Part shown: piece after piece, positions 43,418 to 52,522 of the stretch
How the letters are laid out: each line of letters opens with the position of its first letter
How positions within the stretch are numbered: the first letter of the stretch is position 1
Assembly (NCBI GenBank): GCA_944323045.1
Contig: CALUQX010000008.1
Coordinates: 1-64,000, forward strand
Reading direction: 5' to 3'
Origin: Candidatus Gastranaerophilales bacterium
GTDB taxonomy: Bacteria; Cyanobacteriota; Vampirovibrionia; Gastranaerophilales; Gastranaerophilaceae
DNA: 64,000 nucleotides
Program-made: the position numbers and the translations under genes
The notes under the pieces: model-generated
The model's input: the letters and a program-made list of their open reading frames with translations, nothing else
Database searches by the model: none
What the model was told of the DNA's origin: nothing

Positions 43418-45100
43418 TTATATATCAAATACAAATATTTCCCAATTATTCACCATAATCCGTTTTTGCAATTTTCCTTCTTTGCGCAAAACTTTCAAAA
43501 GGTCATTGTTCAGTTTTGAAAGTCTTAAGAATTGCAGCGGATAACTTTCGTAATTTTGTGAGTTAGCAATTGTTTTTATCTGTTCATCAGTATACATTGA
43601 TATTGATTTATCAGACAAAATTACAATTTGATGTTCATCTTTTACCAGATTATCTTTCACATACTTAACAAAGTCATTATTAATTTTGTCTGATAGCAGA
43701 TAACGTTTGTAATATTTATACTGATTAGACTTGTCATTTTTAATACCTGATATTTCAGAATCCGTCATATAAGTTTTTTGAGCATCTTCTGAATTCAGAG
43801 AATAAAGACTCAGTTTATCACCGGTAATTGTAAAATATTTGTCTAAAAGATCCGGTCTTATCGGCAAAACGAAATTAGAATCCGGATTAACTGCATACTG
43901 GCGCAGTGCATGCCCGAGTAATCTATAACCGTCAGGGCGAGGAATATTTATTGCACCGTAATTTGAATTTATGCCGAGAAAAGATACTATTACAAACGCA
44001 ACCAATAATGTTTTTCTGAGTATATCATTTTTTATACTGTCTATTCCAAAAGATGCGATGAGTAATAGAAACGGCAGAATCATCAGGGTATATCTTACAA
44101 GAACTTTGTATTCAGTGAAATTTGACAGCAAAATATGAATTAAAAGATATACAACCGGCACACACAAAATCATTCGTGCTTCTTTTGATTTAATACAGGC
44201 ATTGATTATCTGTGAAAGTACAAAAATCACAGGGAAAAATACAAATATCCAGAACACAGGATTAAGCATTCCCTTAAACCATACTGATTGATAATTCAAT
44301 GCATTATTCTGTACACCTGTAAGCAACGGACTAAAATAATCCTGCAAGGCAATTAATATAAATGAATTGTCGTAACTTACGGCACTGAAATTGCCGGAGA
44401 AATAATTTTTTATATAAAAACAGAAAAAAACAAGCGGAATATAAACGGTTAAAAGTATCAGAAGATATTTCAGATTATCACGAAAAACTTTTTCCTTCAA
44501 AAAATAAATTCCTGTTACAACAAGAACAATTATTGTAAGCAATATTTGCGAAGTATAAGTATAGATTAAAAACAAATTTGCAAGATAAAACGGTATAAAG
44601 TTTTTTGTATCCCTATGTTTCAAAAATTTCAGCCAGAAAACAATTAAAAGGTTTACAAGCAGGAATGTCAGAGAATAAAATTTTGCTTCCTGCGCATAAT
44701 ATATGAATGAAGAATTAAGTGTATACAGTAATGCATAAGTTACACCTATTCCTTGATTAAATTTCTCATCCTTATTAAGAAATTCACCGAGCGCCATGCC
44801 GGCAAAATAGGCTGCACCAATACTTAACACATCAAAAAATACAGACATAAAGCGAATCATAAAATCGGAATTTCCAACAACACTTATCCATAAATGGTAA
44901 ATGAAATAATATATCGGAAACAACAAAAATCTATGCGCATCAGCCTGCATCATGCCAGCAGGAAAACTTTTGGATGCAATAGAATAAATTGTTGCCTCAT
45001 CATACCAGAGTCCGCCGGCTTTATCGAGATTCATCAGCCTCAGCATTAATGCTGCAACTGCCAGTACAATAATTAAACTATGCTTTTTGATAAAATTCAT
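43418..45100 (-). CDS. GT-C type membrane glycosyltransferase (PMT/ArnT-like)
   Basis: 560 residues with about 10-12 membrane helices up to residue 390, then a soluble C-terminal domain. The first loop holds GGLWYDEATIYS with the Asp-Glu of GT-C enzymes that use lipid-linked sugars. The acceptor could be lipid A, another glycolipid or protein, and is not visible. AAAGGGGATTGTA precedes the ATG at 45100. It is divergent from nanE, with 56 bp between them. Confidence 0.85.
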   Translation of the reverse strand: MNFIKKHSLIIVLAVAALMLRLMNLDKAGGLWYDEATIYSIASKSFPAGMMQADAHRFLLFPIYYFIYHLWISVVGNSDFMIRFMSVFFDVLSIGAAYFAGMALGEFLNKDEKFNQGIGVTYALLYTLNSSFIYYAQEAKFYSLTFLLVNLLIVFWLKFLKHRDTKNFIPFYLANLFLIYTYTSQILLTIIVLVVTGIYFLKEKVFRDNLKYLLILLTVYIPLVFFCFYIKNYFSGNFSAVSYDNSFILIALQDYFSPLLTGVQNNALNYQSVWFKGMLNPVFWIFVFFPVIFVLSQIINACIKSKEARMILCVPVVYLLIHILLSNFTEYKVLVRYTLMILPFLLLIASFGIDSIKNDILRKTLLVAFVIVSFLGINSNYGAINIPRPDGYRLLGHALRQYAVNPDSNFVLPIRPDLLDKYFTITGDKLSLYSLNSEDAQKTYMTDSEISGIKNDKSNQYKYYKRYLLSDKINNDFVKYVKDNLVKDEHQIVILSDKSISMYTDEQIKTIANSQNYESYPLQFLRLSKLNNDLLKVLRKEGKLQKRIMVNNWEIFVFDI

Positions 45101-45156
45101 TACAATCCCCTTTAAAATTCTTGTATAATCTTGCAATTTTATTGTACAATAAACAT

Positions 45157-45846
45157 ATGGATAATATAGTTAACAGATTAAAAAATAAAGTAGTGGTATC
45201 AGTGCAGGCAATGCCGAGTGAGCCTTTATATCTAGAAAAATGTATGGCTGCAATGATGAAATCCGTTGTAAAAGGCGGAGCCGGCGGCTTGCGCGTTGCA
45301 GGCACCCGTGATGTAAAAAATGCCAAAACACTTTTTGATATTCCTGTTATAGGAATAACTAAACCTGATATTATTCCGCAAAACTGGCAGGAAATTGTCT
45401 ACATAACTCCGACTATAAATGACGTTTTAAGTCTGATTAGTGTCGGGGCTGATGTAATAGCCTTTGACGGAACTTCCCGTCCGCGTCCTGACAATAGCAC
45501 GCTTTCTGAAACTATTAAATACATAAAAATAAACAAACGTGTATCTATGGCTGATATTTCAACTGTAGAAGAAGGTGTAAACTGTGCAAAACTCGGCGCA
45601 AATATGCTTTCTACCACATTATCAGGCTATACACAGTTTTCTCAAAACAGAGGGGATGGACCGGATTTTGAATTGTTAGAAAATCTGGTTAAAGAGGTAG
45701 ATATCCCTGTTGTTCTGGAAGGAAGAATATGGGAGCCGGAACAGGTTGACAGAGCTTTTGAACTCGGCGCTCACTGCGTTGTTATAGGTTCAGCCATAAC
45801 CCGTCCGCAATTGATAACAAAAAGATTTGTTCAGCGCAAAAAATAA
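45157..45846 (+). CDS. nanE: N-acetylmannosamine-6-phosphate 2-epimerase
   Basis: 229 residues. It converts ManNAc-6-P to GlcNAc-6-P. Typical parts are VVVSVQAMPSEPLY, GAGGLRVAG, IIGITKPD-like IGITKPD, DVIAFDGTSRPRP, MADISTVEEG and VVLEGRIWEPEQV. No ribosome binding site: TACAAT (45145-45150) ends 6 nt before the ATG, so the mRNA may be leaderless. The ROK kinase follows 8 nt later. No sialic acid lyase or transporter is near, so the source could be sialic acid or cell-wall amino sugars. Confidence 0.95.
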   Translation: MDNIVNRLKNKVVVSVQAMPSEPLYLEKCMAAMMKSVVKGGAGGLRVAGTRDVKNAKTLFDIPVIGITKPDIIPQNWQEIVYITPTINDVLSLISVGADVIAFDGTSRPRPDNSTLSETIKYIKINKRVSMADISTVEEGVNCAKLGANMLSTTLSGYTQFSQNRGDGPDFELLENLVKEVDIPVVLEGRIWEPEQVDRAFELGAHCVVIGSAITRPQLITKRFVQRKK

Positions 45847-45854
45847 GAGGTTCT

Positions 45855-46730
45855 ATGAAAAAAGCTTTAGCCATTGATGTCGGCGGTACAAAAATTTATA
45901 ATACTGTAATTAATGAAAATGGTGAAATTATTTCAGAAATAGAAAAACGCCATACCCCGAAAACTTTTGCTGAAATAGAATCGCTTTTTAAAGAAATCAT
46001 AAAAAAATACGAAAATGAAGTTGATGTAATAGCTTTTGCGACCTGCGGAGCAGTTAACAACACTAATGACGGAATTCTCGGTTCTACCGGTAACATTGCA
46101 AAAGAATATCCGACAATGAATTTTAAAAGTTTAAGCAGCAAAAGAGTTTTTGTAGAAAATGATGCTAATGCTGCAGCCTGGGCAGAACACATTCTCGGTG
46201 CTTCCAAAGGAATGCCTTATTCTGTTATGATTACGCTGGGAACAGGTGTCGGCGGCGGCATAATTCTCGATAATAAATTATACAAAGGTAAAAACGGCGC
46301 CGCAGGTGAAATGCACTTTAAAATGCGCACGGATAAACACCGTAAGTGCACCTGCGGCGCCTACGACTGCTTTGAAAGCTATGCCTCCGGTACAGGATTG
46401 AAACGGACAGCAGAAGAAATGCTTAATAATAAAGATGTTACAACATACGATGTTATAGACGGCTGGAAAAACGGCGACGCAAAAATGACGGCGATACATG
46501 ATAAATGGCAGAATGACATTCTGGAAGGACTAATCGGACTTGCCAATATTTTTGATCCTGATGTGCTTGTATTATCCGGTTCTATGGCTGAATTTGTTGA
46601 TACAGAATATTTAACAGAAAAAGTTAACTCTGAAATTGTTACAACTCCGACAAAAGTCGTTAAAGCGCAAACAGGTAATTATTCCGGTATGCTCGGGGCA
46701 GCACTTTTAGCATTAGGAGTAAAAGACTAA
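45855..46730 (+). CDS. ROK-family sugar kinase (probable N-acetylmannosamine kinase)
   Basis: 291 residues. The ROK signs are the phosphate loop AIDVGGTKIYNTV, ENDANAAAWAEHILGAS, LGTGVGGGII and the zinc motif CTCGAYDCFESYASG. The position 8 nt after nanE suggests that it phosphorylates ManNAc at C6 before the epimerase; glucokinase or GlcNAc kinase cannot be excluded by sequence. AGAGG precedes the ATG. The last A of its TAA is the first base of the next ATG. Confidence 0.88.
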   Translation: MKKALAIDVGGTKIYNTVINENGEIISEIEKRHTPKTFAEIESLFKEIIKKYENEVDVIAFATCGAVNNTNDGILGSTGNIAKEYPTMNFKSLSSKRVFVENDANAAAWAEHILGASKGMPYSVMITLGTGVGGGIILDNKLYKGKNGAAGEMHFKMRTDKHRKCTCGAYDCFESYASGTGLKRTAEEMLNNKDVTTYDVIDGWKNGDAKMTAIHDKWQNDILEGLIGLANIFDPDVLVLSGSMAEFVDTEYLTEKVNSEIVTTPTKVVKAQTGNYSGMLGAALLALGVKD

Positions 46731-46948
46731 TGGGAAAAGCAAAAAAAAGAGGTTTTAGACGCGGTGATTTAGATGATTTTTACAAGCTTTCCAGAGAAGA
46801 GGCCGTAAGAGAGGCTGTAAAACTGCTTAAAGAAAGCGATAACAATGCAATAAGCCTTATTACGCTTTTTGGCTTAACTGCCGAAGAATTACTTGAAGGC
46901 GGCGCGGATTATGAAGAAGTAGTTAAAATGGGATGCCTGATTAAATGA
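46730..46948 (+). CDS. Small hypothetical protein in the nanE operon
   Basis: 72 residues, not recognised. A basic N-terminus (MGKAKKRGFRRGDLDD) precedes helical segments AVREAVKLLKES and AISLITLFGLTAEELLEGG, the latter like an HTH or a small adaptor. It overlaps the kinase by 1 nt (TAATG) and the UbiA gene by 4 nt, so it is a real member of the operon. Confidence 0.78.
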   Translation: MGKAKKRGFRRGDLDDFYKLSREEAVREAVKLLKESDNNAISLITLFGLTAEELLEGGADYEEVVKMGCLIK

Positions 46949-47916
46949 AAAAACTCTTTGAACGCTTTTTATTCTGGGTGGATTGTTCACGCGCTTTTGC
47001 CCTCCCAATGACCGTTATGTCATGGCTTGTTGTATTTTTGTGGGGAATAAAACAAAACGGCTCAATTTTAAACGGAGTGCTTGCACTTATTGGCATAGTT
47101 TTTGCACATCTTGCGACTAATCTTATTGATGATTACTGTGATTATAAAATTCTCTGTAAAGATGAAAAATATATAAAATCAGCGCAAAAATGCAAATGCG
47201 CACATCTTTTTGAAGGTCGTGTAACTTTGCCGGCAATTAGAAGGATGATAATTTTATACTGCCTTGTTGCCTCGATAATCGGATTGATTTTGACATTCAA
47301 AGCCGGTTTTACTGTTATATGGCTTGCTTTAATCGGGGCGGCTGTCACACTTCTTTACCAGAAATGTTCTCTTGTAGGATTAAGTGAACTGGCAGTATTT
47401 GTTGCATATGGACCTTTAATGTTTGAGGGCGTGTATTTTGTGATGACTAAAACTTTTTCTTTTGAAGTTTTGCTGTTGTCATTTGCTGTTGTATCGTTTA
47501 CTCTAGGATTTTTGTATGTACATACACTGCTTGATTTTGACGGGGATATGACTTCGCACAAAAAAACTCTCTGCTGTAGAATAGGAGATAAAAATAAAGC
47601 ACAGAAACTGCTTGTTTTCTTTTATGGGATTGGATATATAATGACTGCCGTTTTATCTTATTTAAGTCATAATTTCTATGTTTTGACCACTTTTTTAACA
47701 CTGCCGCTTGCTATAATAACTTATAACGAAACTGCAATTTTTGAAAAAAGCCGCATACCGCATGTTCACTGGTGGAATCTGCCTTTTGAAAACCAAAAAT
47801 TTTATTTGCAAGAAGGCAGTTTCGGGTTCTATTTTACTCTGTTTCAGGCGAGAAATTTAATGATGCAATTCTGTATTTTGATGAGTATTTCTATACTTCT
47901 TCAAAAGGTTCTATAA
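46945..47916 (+). CDS. UbiA-family prenyltransferase (MenA-like)
   Basis: 323 residues with about eight or nine membrane helices. The first Asp-rich motif NLIDDYCDYK (about 54-63) is clear; the second region LLDFDGDMTSHKKTL is a variant. UbiA enzymes attach prenyl chains to aromatic acceptors in quinone or lipid synthesis. With no men or ubi gene near, the substrate is open. The end overlaps the acetolactate synthase gene on the other strand by 26 bp. Confidence 0.85.
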   Translation: MKKLFERFLFWVDCSRAFALPMTVMSWLVVFLWGIKQNGSILNGVLALIGIVFAHLATNLIDDYCDYKILCKDEKYIKSAQKCKCAHLFEGRVTLPAIRRMIILYCLVASIIGLILTFKAGFTVIWLALIGAAVTLLYQKCSLVGLSELAVFVAYGPLMFEGVYFVMTKTFSFEVLLLSFAVVSFTLGFLYVHTLLDFDGDMTSHKKTLCCRIGDKNKAQKLLVFFYGIGYIMTAVLSYLSHNFYVLTTFLTLPLAIITYNETAIFEKSRIPHVHWWNLPFENQKFYLQEGSFGFYFTLFQARNLMMQFCILMSISILLQKVL

Positions 47917-49489
47917 TAAAATCAGCGACAAATGGTTCGTTGTCGGCAAACGCCATATTTAAAACAGAATGCAATTCTGTTTTATTATGTGCTCTTGCAG
48001 CATTTATACCATAACTGCCGGCAAGTGTTACAAAGTCAGGATTACTAATTTTTGTTTCATAATAATTGGCATTAAAACGGTCTTTTTGAAGCTGTCTGAC
48101 CATTCCTAAATATCCGTTGTTAAAGATAATAATTTTGACAGGCAGATTGTAATCTTTAATGGTTGCAAGTTCCTGAATATTCATCTGAATTGAGCCGTCG
48201 CCTGCCAAACAGACAACGGGCTTTTCATCAGCAGCCACCGCAGCACCAATTGCTGCCGGCAGCCCGAATCCCATTGTACCGAATCCGCCCGAAGTGATTA
48301 GTTTGACACCTTCTGGTAAATTTTGCACTGCAAAAATCTGATGCTGCCCGACTTCGGTTGTAACTATATTTGTATGTTTATAAACTTCATCTATTATATC
48401 CACAGAATGCAAAAGATTGGATTTGCGCACAATATTAGTATTCAAATTTTTCAACTGTAATGCAGAATTAAGCCATTCATTACTTTTAGACTGCACCGTA
48501 ACTCGATTTAAAAACTCTTTTATATCGCAGCACAAGCCAACACTCACCTGCAGATTGTTTCCTGTCTCGCCGGGATTAATATCAACTTGAATAATATTTT
48601 TATTCAATTCTTCAGGTTTAAAAATTGATGTAATTCTATCGTTAAATCTGGCGCCAAGAAGTATTATCAAATCAGATTTTTTTAAAACTTCATTCGCTGA
48701 ATTATGACCGTAAATTCCTGTCATACCGAAATAATTTACATCATTGGACGGATATGAGCCAAGTCCCATCATTGTAGATACAACCGGCGCATTTAGTATT
48801 TTGACAAATTTGAATAATTCATTTTGTGCCTCTGAATTATTTACACCACCGCCGCAGACAACAACAGGACTTTGAGAGGATTCTATTAACTTTTCCGCAT
48901 AATTCAAATCAGACAGAGCATAAGTGCTGCCGGCTGTCTTTTGTTGTGGAATATTTTTGTATTGCGCGGCTTCTGTAAACACATTCTTAGTTATATCAAT
49001 AATAACAGGTCCTTTTTTGCCGGAAACAGCAATGTTAAATGCATTTGTCAGAACGACCTCAAGTTCCTGGGCGTCAGTAACCTGAAAACCGGCTTTTGTG
49101 CAGGATTTTGTCATTTCAATGATATTAATTTCCTGAAAAGCCCCCTGCCCGAGCAAATTTTTGTCTACCTGACCTGTAATTATAACAAGCGGAATGCCGT
49201 CAAAATAAGCATCAGCAACGCCTGTTACAATATTAGTTGCCCCCGGACCTGAAGTTACCAGAACAACTCCAGCTTTTCCGGACATTTTTGCATAACCTTC
49301 TGCCGCATGCACTGCCGACTGTTCATGACGTACCAGATAATGCTTTATAGAATTCTGTTTAGAAAGTTCGTCATACACGTCAAGAACAACACTGCCGGGG
49401 TAACCGAAAATTGTATCCACACCGCATTTTTGCAGAGTGTTAATAAGTATTTGCGCACCGGTAAGTATTTTTGTATGAGCTTGCAGCAT
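47891..49489 (-). CDS. ilvB: Acetolactate synthase-like ThDP enzyme, large subunit
   Basis: 532 residues. It joins two pyruvates (or pyruvate and 2-oxobutyrate) for branched amino acids. ThDP catalytic Glu is in VRHEQSAVHAAEGYAK, and the ThDP-Mg motif is GDGSIQMN...NN. The FAD-site region GMTGIYGHNSANEVL is present. GGAG 9 nt before 49489 sets the start. The length is slightly below the usual 560. No ilvN regulatory subunit is adjacent, so a catabolic ALS-like role is possible. Confidence 0.88.
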   Translation of the reverse strand: MLQAHTKILTGAQILINTLQKCGVDTIFGYPGSVVLDVYDELSKQNSIKHYLVRHEQSAVHAAEGYAKMSGKAGVVLVTSGPGATNIVTGVADAYFDGIPLVIITGQVDKNLLGQGAFQEINIIEMTKSCTKAGFQVTDAQELEVVLTNAFNIAVSGKKGPVIIDITKNVFTEAAQYKNIPQQKTAGSTYALSDLNYAEKLIESSQSPVVVCGGGVNNSEAQNELFKFVKILNAPVVSTMMGLGSYPSNDVNYFGMTGIYGHNSANEVLKKSDLIILLGARFNDRITSIFKPEELNKNIIQVDINPGETGNNLQVSVGLCCDIKEFLNRVTVQSKSNEWLNSALQLKNLNTNIVRKSNLLHSVDIIDEVYKHTNIVTTEVGQHQIFAVQNLPEGVKLITSGGFGTMGFGLPAAIGAAVAADEKPVVCLAGDGSIQMNIQELATIKDYNLPVKIIIFNNGYLGMVRQLQKDRFNANYYETKISNPDFVTLAGSYGINAARAHNKTELHSVLNMAFADNEPFVADFIIEPFEEV

Positions 49490-49596
49490 TTTCAGATTCT
49501 CCGATATGATATTAGCATAAACAAAATTACTGGACATATAAATAGATTAATCCGGCTTAAAATTTAACTATTATGCTATAAATTGTATTACAAAAC

Positions 49597-49632
49597 TGGA
49601 CTATCCCATTTTCGTGTGGTATAATCACTCTA
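49597..49632 (+). promoter_or_regulatory. Promoter of mlaE with -10 box next to the start codon
   Basis: TGGACT (49597-49602), a 17-bp spacer and TGG-TATAAT (hexamer 49620-49625). Transcription would start on or next to the A of the ATG at 49632. Confidence 0.6.
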
Positions 49633-50441
49633 TGAATAATCTAAAAAAATACTTTAAACAATCAGCAACATATAAAATTTTCACTGGACTTCTTGAAACC
49701 TGCAATGATTTTCTGGATACACTGGGGAAAATTACAGAAAACGGGATAGGATTTTTTAAATGTATTTTGAAACGTCAAATCAACAAACAGGAGTTAATAG
49801 AACAGTGCAGCAGATTCGGAATTTCTTCTTTGCCGATTACACTTTCAATTGTAGGTATGACGTCAATAATTGTAGCCTCACAGGTTGCACTGGAAATGGT
49901 TAAACAGGGCGGCGGCAATTTTGTCGGAATGCTTATGACAATATTAATTGTCAGAGAAGTCGGGGTTATTATGACCGGCTTTGCCTTGATATCAATGATA
50001 GGGTCTTCTATGGCGTCAGAACTTGCAACAATGCGGGTTACAGAACAAATAGATGCGATTCAGGTGTTAAAAGTTGATCCTATCTGCTATTTATTTGTTC
50101 CGCGGGTGTTGTCAGGCTTTATAATGATGCCTTTTGTAACAATTATCGCCTCAACTGTCGGTGTGCTGGCAGGAGCTGTTACGGCAAAATTGTCCGCTGA
50201 TTTAAGTTTCAGAGCATATTTTGATTCAATGTGGCTGGGTATATATATGAAAGACCTGTGGGTAAGCATTTTAAAAGCATTTGTATTTGGCGGAGTTATT
50301 GCCCTGATAAGCTGTTCTTGCGGATACTACGCAACAGGCGGGGCTAAAGGCGTAGGGCTTGCCACAACAAAAGCCGTTGTCTGGTCTTTTGTCGCAATTG
50401 TAATATTAGATATGATTTTTGCTATGGCATTTTTCTTTTAA
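49632..50441 (+). CDS. mlaE: MlaE-family ABC transporter permease
   Basis: 269 residues, the inner-membrane permease of an Mla/MCE phospholipid transport system. About five membrane helices are seen, with the family segments GMTSIIVASQVALEM, REVGVIMTGFALISMIGSSMASELATMRVTEQIDA-type loop, and VPRVLSGFIMMPFVT. It has no ribosome binding site and a -10 box 6 nt before the ATG. The ATPase follows 22 nt later. The likely MCE partner is 5.3 kb further on, on the other strand (56518-57393). Confidence 0.93.
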   Translation: MNNLKKYFKQSATYKIFTGLLETCNDFLDTLGKITENGIGFFKCILKRQINKQELIEQCSRFGISSLPITLSIVGMTSIIVASQVALEMVKQGGGNFVGMLMTILIVREVGVIMTGFALISMIGSSMASELATMRVTEQIDAIQVLKVDPICYLFVPRVLSGFIMMPFVTIIASTVGVLAGAVTAKLSADLSFRAYFDSMWLGIYMKDLWVSILKAFVFGGVIALISCSCGYYATGGAKGVGLATTKAVVWSFVAIVILDMIFAMAFFF

Positions 50442-50463
50442 ATGTGTATAATAAGGTATAAGA

Positions 50464-51183
50464 ATGAGTATAGAAGTTAAAAATTTAATAAAAACTTTTG
50501 GAGACAGAACAGTTATTAACAACATTTCTTTTAGTGTTAATAACGGGGAAACTCTTGCTATTGTCGGTTTTAGCGGCTCTGGCAAAAGTACAATTTTAAA
50601 GTTAATCTGCGGGCTTATCCAGCCTGACAGCGGAGAGATTATCACCTCAGAAGGCGATATTGCCATGGTATTTCAATATTCTGCACTGTTTGATTCTTTG
50701 AATATTGCGGATAACATAGCATTTGCGCTTCATGAAAGAAGAGATTTGCGCAACAAATATACAGAAAGTGATATCAGAAAAATTGTAACAGAAAAGCTTG
50801 CACTGGTAGGGCTCAAAGGTATAGAAGAACAATACCCGTCAGAATTGTCAGGCGGTATGCAAAAACGTGTCAGTTTTGCACGCGCTATTGTAACTGAACC
50901 TAATACAATTCTCTATGATGAACCAACTTCCGGACTGGATCCTATATCGTCAACTTTGATAGAAGATTACATTGTAAGACTGAAAGAAGAAACTCAAGCG
51001 GCATCTATTGTTGTAACCCACCAGATGTCAACAATCAGAAGAACAGCAGATAGAGTAATTATGCTTTACGATGGAAAAATAGTTTTTGAGGGCACTCCTG
51101 ATGATATGCTGAGACAGGATAATGATTACACTAAACAGTTTGTAACAGCATCACTGGAAGGACCGATGAAAATGATGGCTTAG
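50464..51183 (+). CDS. mlaF: MlaF-like ABC transporter ATPase
   Basis: 239 residues. Walker A is GFSGSGKST, the signature LSGGMQKRVSFARA, and Walker B ILYDEPTSGLDP; ALFDSLNIADNIAF after the Q-loop is typical of MlaF. It powers lipid transfer with the MlaE permease just upstream. AAGG precedes the ATG. The aminotransferase gene follows closely and may be read through. Confidence 0.94.
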   Translation: MSIEVKNLIKTFGDRTVINNISFSVNNGETLAIVGFSGSGKSTILKLICGLIQPDSGEIITSEGDIAMVFQYSALFDSLNIADNIAFALHERRDLRNKYTESDIRKIVTEKLALVGLKGIEEQYPSELSGGMQKRVSFARAIVTEPNTILYDEPTSGLDPISSTLIEDYIVRLKEETQAASIVVTHQMSTIRRTADRVIMLYDGKIVFEGTPDDMLRQDNDYTKQFVTASLEGPMKMMA

Positions 51184-51209
51184 TAGTTTTAAATATGAGG
51201 ATGAAGAAG

Positions 51210-52457
51210 ATGAGAAATTTATTTAATGATGATGTAATGTCACTGGACACATATATAATGTTTAAACTAAAAGAAGAGACCGCCAGATTGACTCCTGAAC
51301 TCAAAGCAAAAAATCGTGCCCCTATTTCACTTGCAATGGGAGCACCTACAGCGAACCCTCCCAAATATGTAATAGACCGGCTGAAAGAAATCCTTGATGA
51401 AGACGGGATTCATACCTACTCAACTCCGAAAGGCGAAAAATACTTTAGAGATGCAATTGCTGTTCGTATGAAAAATCGTTTTGGCGTGGAGCTTGATCCT
51501 GATACCGAAATCTTTTCTCTAATCGGGTCTAAAGAAGGGCTTGCAAACATAATGCGCGCACTTATAACTTCTAAAAAAGAAGAGTTAGAAAAAGATGTTA
51601 TTCTCGTGCCGGATCCCGGGTATGCATCTTATCTACAATTTATCAAATGTTCAGGCGGTAAAGCTTATCCAATACCACTTACTATAGAAAATGACTACAA
51701 GCCAAATATGGAGGAGGTCTGGAATAATTTAATAAAAGACGGTTACAAACCGGAAAACGTCAAAGCTATGATTATAAATTACCCTAACAACCCGTTAGGT
51801 GTGACCACAACAAAAGAATATGTTAAATCAGTAATAGAATTCTGTAAAAAACATGAAATTCTACTTATTTCAGATGCAGCATACTGTGATTTGTACTTTG
51901 ACGAAAACGAAAAACCGTTCAGTGTATTTGAAATTGAAGGCGCCAAAGATATTGCCGTAGAATTCTACAGTTTCTCAAAACCGTATGCGCTCACCGGCTG
52001 GAGACTTGGCTGGGTATGCGGCAACAAAGAAATTGTACAAAGATTCGGCAAAGCAAAATCAACTATCGACAACGGTATTTTCAAAGCTCTGCAAAAAGCA
52101 TGTGCAGAAGTTTTAAACTCAAAAGAAGGCGATGAATACATAAAAGCCGGAAATGAAGGTTATAAACGCAAACAGGCGATTATGGTCAAAGGCTTTAAAG
52201 AACTCGGCTGGAACATAGATGAAAATAAAGTTCCGCACACAACATTCTATCTCTGGCTGCCAATTCCGCCAAGATACAACTCAGCATTTGAATTCTGTGA
52301 AGATTTACTGAAAACATCAGGTATTGTACTTGTTCCAGGCAATGCCTTCGGGACTTACGGCGAAGGATTCTTCAGGCTGTCATATGTCTGCAGTGATGAA
52401 CAATTGCAGGAAGTTATTGACAGAATGAAGGCTGACGGATTTACTTTTGAAAAATAA
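51210..52457 (+). CDS. Class I/II PLP aminotransferase (LL-diaminopimelate aminotransferase-like)
   Basis: 415 residues. The PLP lysine is in YSFSKPYALTGWRLGW, with NYPNNPLG and FRLSYVCS (substrate-carboxylate Arg). The length and N-terminus (YTHYSTPKG-like IHTYSTPKG) fit the DapL/AspC group used by cyanobacterial-lineage bacteria for lysine and peptidoglycan, but another amino acid cannot be excluded. GAGGATGAAG before the ATG at 51210 is the best ribosome site; ATGs at 51195 and 51201 are possible. A strong terminator follows. Confidence 0.85.
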   Translation: MRNLFNDDVMSLDTYIMFKLKEETARLTPELKAKNRAPISLAMGAPTANPPKYVIDRLKEILDEDGIHTYSTPKGEKYFRDAIAVRMKNRFGVELDPDTEIFSLIGSKEGLANIMRALITSKKEELEKDVILVPDPGYASYLQFIKCSGGKAYPIPLTIENDYKPNMEEVWNNLIKDGYKPENVKAMIINYPNNPLGVTTTKEYVKSVIEFCKKHEILLISDAAYCDLYFDENEKPFSVFEIEGAKDIAVEFYSFSKPYALTGWRLGWVCGNKEIVQRFGKAKSTIDNGIFKALQKACAEVLNSKEGDEYIKAGNEGYKRKQAIMVKGFKELGWNIDENKVPHTTFYLWLPIPPRYNSAFEFCEDLLKTSGIVLVPGNAFGTYGEGFFRLSYVCSDEQLQEVIDRMKADGFTFEK

Positions 52458-52473
52458 AATTATTGAAAAAGCA

Positions 52474-52504
52474 GGGGCGGGCGATGAAATCGCCCGCCCC
52501 TCTT
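52474..52504. terminator. Strong hairpin terminator between convergent genes
   Basis: GGGGCGGGCGAT and ATCGCCCGCCCC form a perfect 12-bp stem around GAA, followed by TCTT. It separates the aminotransferase from the M49-like gene. Confidence 0.75.
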
Positions 52505-52522
52505 CATATATATTTAATTAAA

